DNA of 36,944 bases from Thiotrichales bacterium (lineage in GTDB: Bacteria > Pseudomonadota > Gammaproteobacteria > HK1): assembly GCA_026709935.1 (NCBI GenBank), contig JAPOSC010000020.1:1-36944 (forward strand), written 5' to 3'. How positions within the stretch are numbered: the first letter of the stretch is position 1; each line of letters begins with the position of its first letter. The position numbers and the translations under genes are program-made. The notes below the pieces were generated by a model. That model saw only the letters and a list, made by a program, of their open reading frames with translations. It searched no databases and had not been told where the DNA came from. Positions 8,539-16,557 of the stretch are shown in pieces.

Positions 8539-8698
8539 CGTCGTCCGTGCTCCTCGCGTCCTTCCCATTTCCAATCGTTGGCACTGCATTCACGGGGCGG
8601 ACCCGGAATTCATTTCATCCAGACTCTGGACAACGTGATGCTGTGGGCTGGCCACGGCGGCGGACCGCCACGCTGTCCCCGGCGACGGGTGACGATGA

Positions 8699-8770
8699 TC
8701 AGTCGGCCTGCGGACCGATGCCGGCGAGTCCGGCGAGTTCGATGACTCCCAACTCCTGAAGCAGGCCCAT
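8699..8770 (-). pseudogene. Possible N-terminal fragment of a CaiB/AMACR-type CoA-transferase
   Basis: An ATG at 8770 opens a 23-codon frame reading MGLLQELGVIELAGL and then AGIGP before a stop. CaiB/BaiF CoA-transferases and alpha-methylacyl-CoA racemases typically begin M-G-P-L-x-G-x-x-V-I-E-L-A-G-I-G-P. No continuation of the family (LADLGADV and beyond) was found in any frame downstream. It starts just after the VOC gene stop on the same strand and has no clear ribosome-binding site. It is most simply a deletion remnant, but the match is short and could be chance. Confidence 0.33.
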
Positions 8771-8778
8771 GGCGCTGA

Positions 8779-9228
8779 TCAGCCGGGGAGCGAGACCCGA
8801 TTGCAGCGGCAGGTGCCGATCTGGTGCAGCTCGATGATGTTGCCGAACGGATCGGGAACGAAGACCTGGTCGGAGTTCTCGCCCACCAGGCTGCGCACCG
8901 TCCAGTGCCGCACGCCCCGTGCCTCGAGTTCGCGCCGCGCCTCGTCGATGTCCTCCACCGCGAGCGCGACGTGAGGCCGGGTCGGGTCCTCCTCCGCATT
9001 CGGCGCGCGGGCATACGGTCCGTCGGTGCCCATGAGGTGGATCTGCGTGCGCTGCTCTTCGCCCCCGACGTAGACCCACAGGCCGGGAAGGCCGGGAATG
9101 TCCGGCCGGTTTTCGTCGACTTCCAGCCCGAGCAGACCGGCGTAGAAAGCTCGGGCCTGCGCCTGCGCGTCGTCCGACGGACCGATGCGAACGCCATGGT
9201 GGTGCAGCTCGACGACCTTGATGGGCAC
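8779..9228 (-). CDS. VOC-superfamily (glyoxalase/bleomycin-resistance-like) protein
   Basis: The 149-residue protein shows two beta-alpha-beta-beta-beta modules typical of vicinal oxygen chelate enzymes. The likely metal positions are a His in ELHHHGVRIG near the N-terminus, His in TQIHLMG, His in RPHVALAVEDID and Glu in FGNIIELHQIG. The mid-chain pattern PDPFGNIIELHQ is a standard VOC ending. Substrate cannot be inferred; the dioxygenase, lyase and resistance branches all look alike at this level. The ATG at 9228 is preceded by AGGAGGAAAG, a strong ribosome-binding site. It diverges from the PQQ dehydrogenase gene. Confidence 0.82.
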   Translation of the reverse strand: MPIKVVELHHHGVRIGPSDDAQAQARAFYAGLLGLEVDENRPDIPGLPGLWVYVGGEEQRTQIHLMGTDGPYARAPNAEEDPTRPHVALAVEDIDEARRELEARGVRHWTVRSLVGENSDQVFVPDPFGNIIELHQIGTCRCNRVSLPG

Positions 9229-9263
9229 GGTCTTTCCTCCTGTGTCCTTCCGGGTCCGTCAGC

Positions 9264-9291
9264 TTGCACGAAGGTGACCCTCCGCTACAAT
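9264..9291 (+). promoter_or_regulatory. Sigma70-like promoter for the PQQ dehydrogenase gene
   Basis: TTGCAC at 9264-9269 and TACAAT at 9286-9291 are separated by 16 bases, giving a poor -35 and a good -10. Transcription would start near 9298 and leave a leader of roughly 85 bases. That leader holds an eight-codon frame (MNTGETAS, 9361-9387) whose TGA overlaps the dehydrogenase ATG as ATGA. Confidence 0.45.
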
Positions 9292-9383
9292 CGGTTCCCG
9301 CGTGGGCAGGTTCCGCGTGCATTGCCGGGACGTGTGTCTACGGGAAACCCTTTCGGAGGAATGAACACGGGGGAGACAGCTTC

Positions 9384-10682
9384 ATGAAAACGAAAATGAT
9401 TTTGAAAGGTCTGGCCGCCGCGACGGCGGCGGGCGCACTGGTGGCCACCGCCGCGCATGCCGGCGGACATGGGGTGAAGGTCAAGCTCGAGCCGTTCGTG
9501 TCCGGGGTGAACTCGCCGCTCGCCATGGTCCAGCCGGAGGGCGACGACCGCATGTTCGTGGTCGAGCAGTGGGGCCGGGTGATGACGATCGAGGACGGGG
9601 AGCTGCTCGATGCGCCGTTCCTCGACATCCGCAACCTGATCGTCGACCGGCATCCGGACTTCGACGAGCGAGGCCTGCTGGGTCTGGCCTTCCACCCCGA
9701 CTTCGCCAACAACGGCAAGTTATACGTTGCGTACAGCGGCGAGCTCGACTTCCAGGGCGACCTCGGGCAGATGCTGTGGTACAGCCACTCCAACGTGGTG
9801 GCGGAGTACACCGTCGGCGACAACCCGGACCAGGTCGACCCGCGCTCCGGACAGGTGGTGATGAGCACGCCGTGGCCGCAGTTCAACCATAATGGTCACT
9901 GGATCGACTTCGGTCCCGACGACATGCTCTACGTTTCCATGGGTGACGGCGGATACGCCAACGACTGGGGCATCGGACACAACCCCGCCATCGGCAACGG
10001 TCAGGACATGACCACGCCCCTCGGCAAGATGCTGCGCGTCGACGTGAGCTCCCTGCCGTACGCGATCCCGGCGGACAACCCGATGATGGGCGGCGACGAC
10101 GGCATCCCCGAGATTTATGCCGCCGGTCTGCGCAACGCCTGGCGTTGCTCCTTCGACATGGGTGGCGACCACGCGCTCTTCTGCGGCGATGTGCAGCAGA
10201 ACGCCTTCGAGGAAGTCAGCATCATCGAGAACGGCGGCAACTATGGCTGGCGCGCCATGGAAGCCGGTCACTGCTTCGACTACATGAACCCGAACGACCA
10301 TCCGGCCGAGTGCGACCAGGCCGAGCTCACCGGGCCGATCCTGGAGTACAACAACTGCACCGCGAAGCCTGACGGCTGCCTCGGCATCTCCGTCACCGGC
10401 GGCTACGTCTACCGCGGCACGCACGAGGCGTGGGACGGCAAGTACATCTTCGGCGACTGGTCGAAGTCCTTCTCGACCATGGACGGGCAGATCTTCTTCG
10501 GCACGCAGGGCGCCGACGGCAACTGGTCGATGGAGGTCGCGGAAGTGACCAACATGGACACGGTCCCCTACATCCTGGCGTTCGCGCAGGATGCGGCGGG
10601 TGAAGTCTACGCGCTGACCTCGATCACCACCGGGCCGGTGGGATCGCTCGACACGATCTACAGGATCGTGCCGGCCGAATAA
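9384..10682 (+). CDS. Exported PQQ-dependent sugar (glucose/sorbosone-type) dehydrogenase
   Basis: The 432-residue protein is predicted to oxidise a sugar or related alcohol in the periplasm with pyrroloquinoline quinone. A signal peptide ends at AHA (residue 26). The mature part is a six-bladed soluble-GDH-type propeller. Segments seen are MVQPEGDDRMFVVEQWG, GLLGLAFHPDFANNGKLYV, FGPDDMLYVSMGDGG, PLGKMLRVDVSS, IPEIYAAGLRNAWRCSFD, NGGNYGWRAMEAGHCFD and GGYVYRG. The ATG at 9384 follows GGGGGAGA at good spacing and begins a proper signal peptide. The next gene encodes a c-type cytochrome, a natural electron acceptor, though a long hairpin separates the two. Real substrate and true PQQ binding are not shown by sequence alone. 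Confidence 0.88.
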   Translation: MKTKMILKGLAAATAAGALVATAAHAGGHGVKVKLEPFVSGVNSPLAMVQPEGDDRMFVVEQWGRVMTIEDGELLDAPFLDIRNLIVDRHPDFDERGLLGLAFHPDFANNGKLYVAYSGELDFQGDLGQMLWYSHSNVVAEYTVGDNPDQVDPRSGQVVMSTPWPQFNHNGHWIDFGPDDMLYVSMGDGGYANDWGIGHNPAIGNGQDMTTPLGKMLRVDVSSLPYAIPADNPMMGGDDGIPEIYAAGLRNAWRCSFDMGGDHALFCGDVQQNAFEEVSIIENGGNYGWRAMEAGHCFDYMNPNDHPAECDQAELTGPILEYNNCTAKPDGCLGISVTGGYVYRGTHEAWDGKYIFGDWSKSFSTMDGQIFFGTQGADGNWSMEVAEVTNMDTVPYILAFAQDAAGEVYALTSITTGPVGSLDTIYRIVPAE

Positions 10683-10722
10683 CGGCTCAGTAACCACCGG
10701 GAGCGCCACCTTGGCGTCGATC

Positions 10723-10760
10723 CGGCGCCCCGCGGCGGTATCCACCGCCGCGGGGCGCCG
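10723..10760 (+). terminator. Long perfect hairpin after the PQQ dehydrogenase gene
   Basis: A 17-bp perfect GC-rich stem (10723-10739 with 10744-10760) closes a four-base ATCC loop. It lies 41 bp after the dehydrogenase stop and 46 bp before the cytochrome ATG. There is only a TTC after it and no T-run, so it may be a weak or Rho-assisted terminator, or an mRNA stabiliser that sets different levels of the two products. Confidence 0.6.
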
Positions 10761-10806
10761 TTCGCAGTGCGTTCCGGTCTCCATCGTCACGCGAGAGGTT
10801 GGAGCA

Positions 10807-11259
10807 ATGGTTGCGACGCGTTGGGCGCTGATTACGCCGCTGGTGCTGGTGATCGCGGTGTCGTGGGTGCCTGCTTGCGCCGCCGCGGAGCAGGCCACCG
10901 CCGAAGCCTCGACATCCGTCGCCGGCGGAGCCACCGCCGGGGCTTCCTCGACCGCAGATGCGGCGAGCGGTGCCCTCCGCCCGTTGCCGGACGATGTGGA
11001 TCTCTCGCCCGCGTTTCTCGAGGACCCGGCCCACATCAAGGCCGGGAGGAAGCTGTGGAAGCAGTGCCGTCACTGTCACGGCAAGGCCGCGTATCCCGGC
11101 AAGGCGCCCAAGCTCAACCCCGGGCGCTACGAACCCGTGTTCGTCTACGACCGCATCACCTACGGGTTCGAGAAGATGCCGCCGTGGAAGGACGTCTTCG
11201 ACGCGACGCAGCGGGCGCAGCTCGTCGCCTACATCCTCTCCAACCGCTTCTCGCCCTGA
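10807..11259 (+). CDS. Small exported c-type cytochrome, likely partner of the dehydrogenase
   Basis: The 150-residue protein has an N-terminal hydrophobic signal ending in VPAC (Cys24). This resembles a lipobox, so it may be a membrane-anchored lipoprotein; ordinary cleavage nearby is also possible. An Ala/Thr/Ser-rich spacer follows to about residue 58. The cytochrome domain carries one haem site, CRHCH at 87-91, and a probable axial Met124 in FEKMPPW, with the typical C-terminal helix (ATQRAQLVAYILSNR). The ATG at 10807 follows TTGGAGCA. Position after a PQQ dehydrogenase suggests it accepts its electrons. The 3' end overlaps the convergent membrane-protein gene by 31 bp. Confidence 0.88.
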   Translation: MVATRWALITPLVLVIAVSWVPACAAAEQATAEASTSVAGGATAGASSTADAASGALRPLPDDVDLSPAFLEDPAHIKAGRKLWKQCRHCHGKAAYPGKAPKLNPGRYEPVFVYDRITYGFEKMPPWKDVFDATQRAQLVAYILSNRFSP

Positions 11260-11615
11260 CCGGCCCGTCCCCGGTGACGCCAGACCACGGGAAGCGCGAG
11301 CAGCAGAGCGATGGCCAGCACCATCATGCCCATGCCTTCGCGCGCGGTCTCATCCTCCCACCACACCTCCTGCATCCACCACTGAGGCGTGGAGGGCCAG
11401 AACCAGACCATCCCGGCGAGGGAAGCCAGCAGGGCGGCGACATACACCAGACCGGCCGGCGCGCGGACATAGATCCGGGGCCGGAAGGCGGCCAGGGCGC
11501 ACAGGATCGCGCCGCCGGCGTAGATGGGGCCCCAGAACAGGACATCCGGGTCGTTGTGCTGCACGCCGGCAAAGACGATCAGGAGGATGGCGCAGATACC
11601 GCTGACAACACGCAT
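11229..11615 (-). CDS. TMEM220-like small integral membrane protein
   Basis: The 128-residue protein has about four hydrophobic helices: residues about 2-18, 30-44, 53-72 and 94-112. The first is followed by QHNDPDVLFWGPIYAGG, the N-D-P-D signature of the TMEM220 family, which is found in bacteria and animals and has no established function. The ATG at 11615 has GAAGGAG upstream and removes an unsupported basic N-terminal extension. The gene overlaps the cytochrome gene tail to tail by 31 bp and diverges from eboD. Confidence 0.78.
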   Translation of the reverse strand: MRVVSGICAILLIVFAGVQHNDPDVLFWGPIYAGGAILCALAAFRPRIYVRAPAGLVYVAALLASLAGMVWFWPSTPQWWMQEVWWEDETAREGMGMMVLAIALLLALPVVWRHRGRAGQGEKRLERM

Positions 11616-11707
11616 GGGACGCACTCCTTCCGGATCGGCCGCGGAATCCACTGGCGCCGATGATCTTCGCCGCCGGCCCCGGTGACCGCAAGTATCGAGG
11701 AAACACG

Positions 11708-13000
11708 ATGGACCAGCGGCTCGGCCCGGAGGCGACGGCGCTCTACTGGCAGCGGTTTTCGGTGCCCTACGAGTTTCCCGTCGCATTCACCCGCGGGCTG
11801 TTCCGCCCCGAAAATCTGCTGTTGGTCGATGCCCTCGCGCGACGCGAGCCGGACAAGCGCCACCGCTGTCTCTTCTACATCGACGACGGCCTCGCCGGCG
11901 GAGAGCACGATCCGGCGGCGGCCATCGAGGCCTACGCCGACGCTCATGACGATCGCATCGAACTTGTCGACGCGCCGACGCTGATTCCCGGCGGAGAGCG
12001 CATCAAGCGCGAGCTGACCTGGATCGAGGGCATCCAGGACACGATTCATCGCCTCGGCATCGACCGGCACTCCTACGTGGTCGCGGTCGGCGGCGGGGCG
12101 GTGCTGGACGCCGTCGGGCTGGCCGCCGCCACGGCGCATCGCGGGGTGCGGCACGTGCGGGCCCCGACCACGGTCCTGGCCCAGGCCGACAGCGGCGTCG
12201 GGGTCAAGAACGCTGTCAATCTCAACAACGTCAAGAACTTCGTCGGCACCTTCGCCCCCCCGTGGGCGGTGCTGAACGATCTGGACTTCCTCCACGGTCT
12301 GCCGCGCCGCGACCGTATCTCCGGCATCGCCGAGGCGGTGAAGGTCGGACTGATCCGCGACCGCGCCTTCTTCGAATGGCTGGAGACGAACGCGGCCGCG
12401 CTGGCCGGGTTCGAGCCGACGGCGGAGGAGCACATGATTCGCCGTTGCGCCGAGCTGCACATGCACCAGATCGCCCACGGTGGCGATCCGTTCGAGCTTG
12501 GCTCCGCGCGGCCGCTGGACTACGGCCACTGGTCGGCCCACAAACTCGAGGCCCTCACCCGCAACCATGTCCGCCACGGCGAGGCGGTGGCCATCGGTCT
12601 GGCCCTCGATGCGCGCTACTCGGTGCTCGCCGGATTGCTGCCGGAAGGCGACGAGGAGCGGGTGGCGGGGGTGCTGGAGCGCCTCGGCCTGCGGCTCTGG
12701 CATCCGGCGCTGGTCCGGCCCGACGCCGCTGGTGCGCTCTCCCTGCTGGTCGGGCTCCGCGAGTTTCAGGAACATCTGGGCGGCGAGCTGACGGTCACGC
12801 TGCTCCGTGAGCTGGGCGTCGGGGTCGAGGTCCACGCGATCGATGCCGACCTCGTGCGGCAGTCGCTGGAATGGCTCCGCGCCAGAGACGAGGCAAGGGG
12901 TGACGGAACAGGGGGTGACGAGGCGGGGGATGAACGCGATATCGGACCGTGGGTCGCCACCGGCGCCGAATCACGGGGTGAAGCCGATGAGACTGTCTGA
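11708..13000 (+). CDS. eboD: 3-dehydroquinate synthase-like protein of the ebo cluster (EboD)
   Basis: The 430-residue protein belongs to the sugar-phosphate cyclase/dehydroquinate synthase superfamily. It has GGGAVLD at 128-134 (NAD site), PTTVLAQADSGVGVKNAVN at 153-171, KNFVGTF, and EAVK at 209-212. The later metal site reads DYGHWSAHKLE instead of the FGHTFGHAIE of shikimate-pathway AroB, the form I associate with EboD. Ebo proteins are tied to movement of cell-envelope or indole-type metabolites in cyanobacteria and other bacteria, but the chemistry of EboD is unknown. The ATG at 11708 follows GAGG. The C-terminus carries a charged Gly/Asp/Glu-rich tail. The next gene starts inside its last codons (14-bp overlap), so the two are translationally coupled. 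Confidence 0.85.
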   Translation: MDQRLGPEATALYWQRFSVPYEFPVAFTRGLFRPENLLLVDALARREPDKRHRCLFYIDDGLAGGEHDPAAAIEAYADAHDDRIELVDAPTLIPGGERIKRELTWIEGIQDTIHRLGIDRHSYVVAVGGGAVLDAVGLAAATAHRGVRHVRAPTTVLAQADSGVGVKNAVNLNNVKNFVGTFAPPWAVLNDLDFLHGLPRRDRISGIAEAVKVGLIRDRAFFEWLETNAAALAGFEPTAEEHMIRRCAELHMHQIAHGGDPFELGSARPLDYGHWSAHKLEALTRNHVRHGEAVAIGLALDARYSVLAGLLPEGDEERVAGVLERLGLRLWHPALVRPDAAGALSLLVGLREFQEHLGGELTVTLLRELGVGVEVHAIDADLVRQSLEWLRARDEARGDGTGGDEAGDERDIGPWVATGAESRGEADETV

Positions 13001-14174
13001 GGGGCTCGGCTGGCTGACCTACTGTCAGAACATCCATCCGACCCAGACTTGGGCCGAGTGTCGCGCGGCCCTGGAGGGTCCGACCGCGGCGGTCAAGGCC
13101 CGCATCTGTCCCGACGCCGCGTTCGCGGTGGGCCTGCGGTTCTCCGCCGAGACGTTGCACGAGCTCGCCCCCGGGTCTCCGGGGCGGTCGGAGCTCGCGC
13201 GCATCCTCACCACGCACGATTTCCGGGCCGTGACCATGAACGGTTTTCCCTACGGACCGTTTCACGGCACCGCGGTCAAGGAGAACGCCTACCGGCCGGA
13301 CTGGACTACCCCGGAACGGCTGGCCTACACCTGCGACCTCGCCGATCTGATGGCGGAGCTCGCTCCACCGGGGGAGCCCCTCAGCCTGTCCACCGTGCCC
13401 GGCACCTTCAAGCCTTGGGCCGCCGGCCGGGAGGCAACGATGGCGGCGAACCTCATCGCGGCCGCCGCGCACCTGGCCCGGATCGAGGCGGAGACCGGGG
13501 TGCGGATCGCGCTGGCGATCGAGCCCGAGCCGTGCTGCTTCCTGGAGACGATCGCGGAAGCGGTGGCTTTCTTCCGTGACCACCTGCTCACCGACGCCGC
13601 GGTGCGGACCGTGGCGGACGCGGCCGGCCTGTCGGCGGGCGAGGCGGCGCGCGCGGTGCCGCGTCACCTCGGTTTGTGCTACGACGTCTGTCACGCCGCC
13701 GTCGAGTACGAGGACGCCGCGGCCAGCGTTGCGGCGCTGCGCGAGGCCGGGATCCCCGTGCACAAGCTCCAGCTTTCGGCGGCGCTGCGCGTCGCCCCCG
13801 TGCACGAGGTGGCCCGCCGGGCGCTGGCGGTCTACGACGAGCCGGTCTATCTGCACCAGACGGTCGCATCGGCGGGCGGGGGGCTGACCCGATATGCCGA
13901 TCTGGCCGAACCTCTCGCGCGCGGCGCCGTCAGCGACGGAGAGGAGTGGCGCGTGCATTTTCACGTTCCGATCTTCGTCGAGGATCTGGGCGCTTTCGGC
14001 ACGACACAGGCGTTTCTGAGGGAGATCCTGGCGATGCACCGGGAAGCGCCCATCTCCCGGCATCTCGAGGTGGAGACCTACACCTGGGATGTCCTGCCGC
14101 GGCATCTCACCGAAGCTGGTCTGGAGGCGGCGGTGGCGCGTGAGCTTGGCTGGGTATGCGAGCGTCTGACATAG
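12987..14174 (+). CDS. eboE: Metabolite traffic protein EboE (xylose isomerase-like TIM barrel)
   Basis: The 395-residue protein begins RLSEGLGWLTYCQNIHP, a typical EboE opening. It has TIM-barrel strand ends with acidic and histidine ligands such as IALAIEPEPCCFLET, GLCYDVCHAAVEYED, KLQLSAALRV and WRVHFHVPIFVED, then a C-terminal HLEVETYTWDVLP. These are consistent with a metal site of the AP endonuclease/xylose isomerase fold, but no reaction has been assigned to this family. The ATG at 12987 overlaps the end of eboD by 14 bp. A GTG at 12978 and an ATG at 12930 are in frame, but the family N-terminus favours 12987. The last 33 bp (counted through its stop region) recur at the start of eboC. 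Confidence 0.85.
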   Translation: MRLSEGLGWLTYCQNIHPTQTWAECRAALEGPTAAVKARICPDAAFAVGLRFSAETLHELAPGSPGRSELARILTTHDFRAVTMNGFPYGPFHGTAVKENAYRPDWTTPERLAYTCDLADLMAELAPPGEPLSLSTVPGTFKPWAAGREATMAANLIAAAAHLARIEAETGVRIALAIEPEPCCFLETIAEAVAFFRDHLLTDAAVRTVADAAGLSAGEAARAVPRHLGLCYDVCHAAVEYEDAAASVAALREAGIPVHKLQLSAALRVAPVHEVARRALAVYDEPVYLHQTVASAGGGLTRYADLAEPLARGAVSDGEEWRVHFHVPIFVEDLGAFGTTQAFLREILAMHREAPISRHLEVETYTWDVLPRHLTEAGLEAAVARELGWVCERLT

Positions 14175-14188
14175 GCACGGCCCCACCG
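14156..14188 (+). repeat. First copy of a 33-bp imperfect direct repeat (eboE 3' end)
   Basis: These 33 bases contain the last eboE codons and its stop. They match 14230-14262 at 27 of 33 positions, and all six differences are transitions. The copies lie 74 bp apart. Confidence 0.7.
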
Positions 14189-14200
14189 ACTCGTCGGTGG
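14183..14200 (+). terminator. Small hairpin with T-run between eboE and eboC
   Basis: CCACCGA pairs with TCGGTGG around a CTCG loop, followed by CGGCGG and TTTT at 14207-14210. It resembles a weak intrinsic terminator nine bases after the eboE stop and may reduce read-through into eboC. Confidence 0.4.
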
Positions 14201-14229
14201 CGGCGGTTTTCATCGGGAGCGAGGCGGAT

Positions 14230-14262
14230 ATGCGAACGCCTGGCGTAGGCGCAGCCCCACCG
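14230..14262 (+). repeat. Second copy of the 33-bp direct repeat (eboC 5' end)
   Basis: This is the partner of 14156-14188. It supplies the eboC start codon and first eleven codons. The reading frame is the same as in the eboE copy, but the eboE stop region TAG is out of frame or altered here. Confidence 0.7.
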
Positions 14263-15162
14263 GCCACCTGGCGCACCTGGCTCGCTCTCGGCCGGGTATC
14301 GAACCTTCCCACGGTCTGGTCGAACGCTCTCGCTGGCTGGCTGCTCTCCGGTCAGACCCTGGATCTCACCCTGGATCTCAACCCGGACCTCAACCCGGAC
14401 CTCGGCCGCTTGGCGCTGCTGCTGGCGGCGCTGTCGCTGTTCTACGTCGCTGGCATGTACCTCAACGACGCCTTCGACGCCGAGATCGACGCCCGCGAGC
14501 GATCCGCCCGGCCGATCCCGGCGGGAATGGTGGGGCGCGGCACTGTCTTCGGGCTGGGGTTCGGGATGCTGGGAGTCGGGATTGCGCTCGGCTTCGTCCC
14601 GGGGCTCGCCACCGGGCTGGCGGGTCTCGCCCTGGCGGCCGGCATCGTGCTCTACGACTGGCTGCACAAGCGCGTCGCCAGTGGCCCGCTGATCATGGGC
14701 GTCTGCCGGTTCCTCACCTACGCGATGGCCGCTCTCGCCGCCGGCGGCGATGTCGGCGGCGCGGTGCTGGCCGGCGGGTTCGGCCTGTTCTGTCACACCG
14801 TGGGGCTCACCTGTGCGGCTCGGCAGGAAGCCTACAACCGCCTCGGTTCGGTGTGGCCGCTGCTGGTGCTGGCGGTGCCGGTGGGGGTCGCGGGCGTGAT
14901 GGCGGGCGTGATGTCCGGCGGCGTACTTGCCTTCGCGGTGATCGGCCTCTACGTGGCCTGGGGCGCCCGGTCGCTGCGGTGCTTCTTCCGGCGAGCGCCC
15001 GGTGACGTGCCGCGCGGCGTCGTCGGTCTGATCGCGGGTATCTCGCTTTACGATGCCGCCCTCATTGCCGCCGTCGCGGGCGCGTTGACGGCTCCGTGCC
15101 TCGCGGCCCTAGCGTGCTTCGCTGCCACCCTCGCGTTGCAGAGGCTCGCGCCGGGGACGTGA
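14230..15162 (+). CDS. eboC: UbiA-like prenyltransferase-family protein EboC
   Basis: The 310-residue membrane protein has about eight or nine hydrophobic helices. The UbiA-type Mg-diphosphate motif is seen as NDAFDAEID at 79-87, followed by ARERSARPIPAG, which fits the UbiA family first Asp-rich motif; the second motif is not obvious. This matches UbiA-like EboC, so a prenyl-transfer role is expected but unproven. The ATG at 14230 has GGGAGCGAGG upstream; an in-frame GTG at 14197 is possible. Its first 33 bases are a diverged copy of the eboE 3' end. Residues 44-59 are four copies of a four-residue unit (LDLT, LDLN, PDLN, PDLG), which lengthens the first loop. Confidence 0.85.
   Translation: MRTPGVGAAPPATWRTWLALGRVSNLPTVWSNALAGWLLSGQTLDLTLDLNPDLNPDLGRLALLLAALSLFYVAGMYLNDAFDAEIDARERSARPIPAGMVGRGTVFGLGFGMLGVGIALGFVPGLATGLAGLALAAGIVLYDWLHKRVASGPLIMGVCRFLTYAMAALAAGGDVGGAVLAGGFGLFCHTVGLTCAARQEAYNRLGSVWPLLVLAVPVGVAGVMAGVMSGGVLAFAVIGLYVAWGARSLRCFFRRAPGDVPRGVVGLIAGISLYDAALIAAVAGALTAPCLAALACFAATLALQRLAPGT
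14359..14406 (+). repeat. Four tandem 12-bp units inside eboC
   Basis: The units CTGGATCTCACC, CTGGATCTCAAC, CCGGACCTCAAC and CCGGACCTCGGC follow one another exactly in frame. They encode residues 44-59, between the first two hydrophobic segments. Confidence 0.85.
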
Positions 15163-15407
15163 GGCCCACGCTTCGCCGACACCCGCCATGCCGAGCCGCC
15201 GGCGCTGTTGCCGGACGACGCTGCGCCAATCGACCGACCCGAATATGTCCCGCCGGCTCCGCCGCGTGAAATGGTCCTGGCCGCGGTTCGCATCCGTATC
15301 GACCGGTCCGTATCGTCATGCTACGGTGACTTGTGACCGGTGCGTCGGGATCCGGGATCTCGCCGTTTCGATGCGACCGCAGTGGGGGCCGAGCTGGGGA
15401 GGACGCC

Positions 15408-16499
15408 TTGCCGGGGGTCGAGATTGACAATGTCGTGAAGGCGTTTGGCGCCACCGTGGTGATCCCGAAGCTCTCGCTCGATATCGACGAGGGCGAGTTC
15501 GTGGTCATCGTGGGTCCGTCCGGCTGCGGGAAGTCGACCACGCTGCGCATGGTGGCGGGCCTGGAGGCGGTGACCAGCGGCACCATCCGCATCCGTGACC
15601 GGGATGTGACGCGCGCCCCGCCCAAGGCACGCGACATCGCGATGGTCTTCCAGTCCTACGCGCTCTATCCGCACATGAACGTCGCGGGGAACATGTCGTT
15701 CGCGTTGCGGCTCGCCGGAACGCCGAAGGACGAGGTCGAGCGCCGCGTGCGCACCGCGGCCGAGATGCTGGAACTCACCGATTACCTGGATCGCAAGCCC
15801 CGGGACCTCTCCGGCGGGCAGCGCCAGCGGGTGGCGATGGGCCGGTCGATCGTGCGCGACGCCTACTGCTTCCTGTTCGACGAGCCGCTCTCGAACCTCG
15901 ACGCGAAGCTGCGTTCCAGCATGCGCACCGAGCTCGCGCTCCTGCACCGGAAGCTCGAACGCACCATGGTCTACGTGACCCATGACCAGATCGAGGCCAT
16001 GACCATGGCCGACCGTATCGTGATCATGGACCAGGGCGTGGTGCAGCAGGTCGGCCCGCCCCGCGAGGTCTACTCCGAGCCGCGCAACCTGTTCGTGGCC
16101 GGTTTCATCGGGTCGCCATCGATGAACTTCCTCGACGGAGAGCTGTATCGGGAGGAGGACCGGATTCGGGTGCGCGGAGACGGGTTCTCGCTGCCGCTGC
16201 CGGAGCGGCTGTGCCCGAGGGTCGAGGCGACGGAGGTCCGGGCGGTAAAGGTCGGCTTGCGCCCGGAGCACTTCTCGGTCACGAACGCCGGCGAGGGCGA
16301 TTTCGCCCCGATCGAACTCGCCGTCGATGTCGCCGAGTATATCGGCTCGAACCAGTTCCTGGCCGCGAGGCTCGGCCCGAATCCGATGACCGCGTCGGTC
16401 GATGCCGGACCGGACGCTGCCCCGATGGGCTCCGGGCGGTACTTCTTCGACGTGAACCGCATGTATCTTTTCGACCGGAGCACGGGGCTCGCCGTATGA
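15408..16499 (+). CDS. ABC transporter ATP-binding protein, sugar-import type (UgpC/MalK-like)
   Basis: This is the ATPase subunit of a carbohydrate-type importer, 363 residues from a TTG start. The TTG at 15408 is chosen because GGGGAGGA stands seven bases upstream and the next codons begin the usual ABC domain; the frame is open upstream to 15333 without similar support. Walker A is GPSGCGKST (36-44), the Q-loop FQSYALYP follows, the signature is LSGGQ (134-138), Walker B is FLFDEP (155-160), and the H-loop is VTHDQ. The C-terminal part has the TOBE-like regulatory domain ([10 protein letters not shown]). The binding-protein gene follows after 58 bp. The matching permeases are about 5.9 kb downstream of this gene, beyond an opposite-strand operon. 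Confidence 0.9.
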   Translation: MPGVEIDNVVKAFGATVVIPKLSLDIDEGEFVVIVGPSGCGKSTTLRMVAGLEAVTSGTIRIRDRDVTRAPPKARDIAMVFQSYALYPHMNVAGNMSFALRLAGTPKDEVERRVRTAAEMLELTDYLDRKPRDLSGGQRQRVAMGRSIVRDAYCFLFDEPLSNLDAKLRSSMRTELALLHRKLERTMVYVTHDQIEAMTMADRIVIMDQGVVQQVGPPREVYSEPRNLFVAGFIGSPSMNFLDGELYREEDRIRVRGDGFSLPLPERLCPRVEATEVRAVKVGLRPEHFSVTNAGEGDFAPIELAVDVAEYIGSNQFLAARLGPNPMTASVDAGPDAAPMGSGRYFFDVNRMYLFDRSTGLAV

Positions 16500-16557
16500 G
16501 TCGATACCGGGCGCCGACCGGAATGTTCCACCCCTCGAACCACAGGAGGACGCAGCA

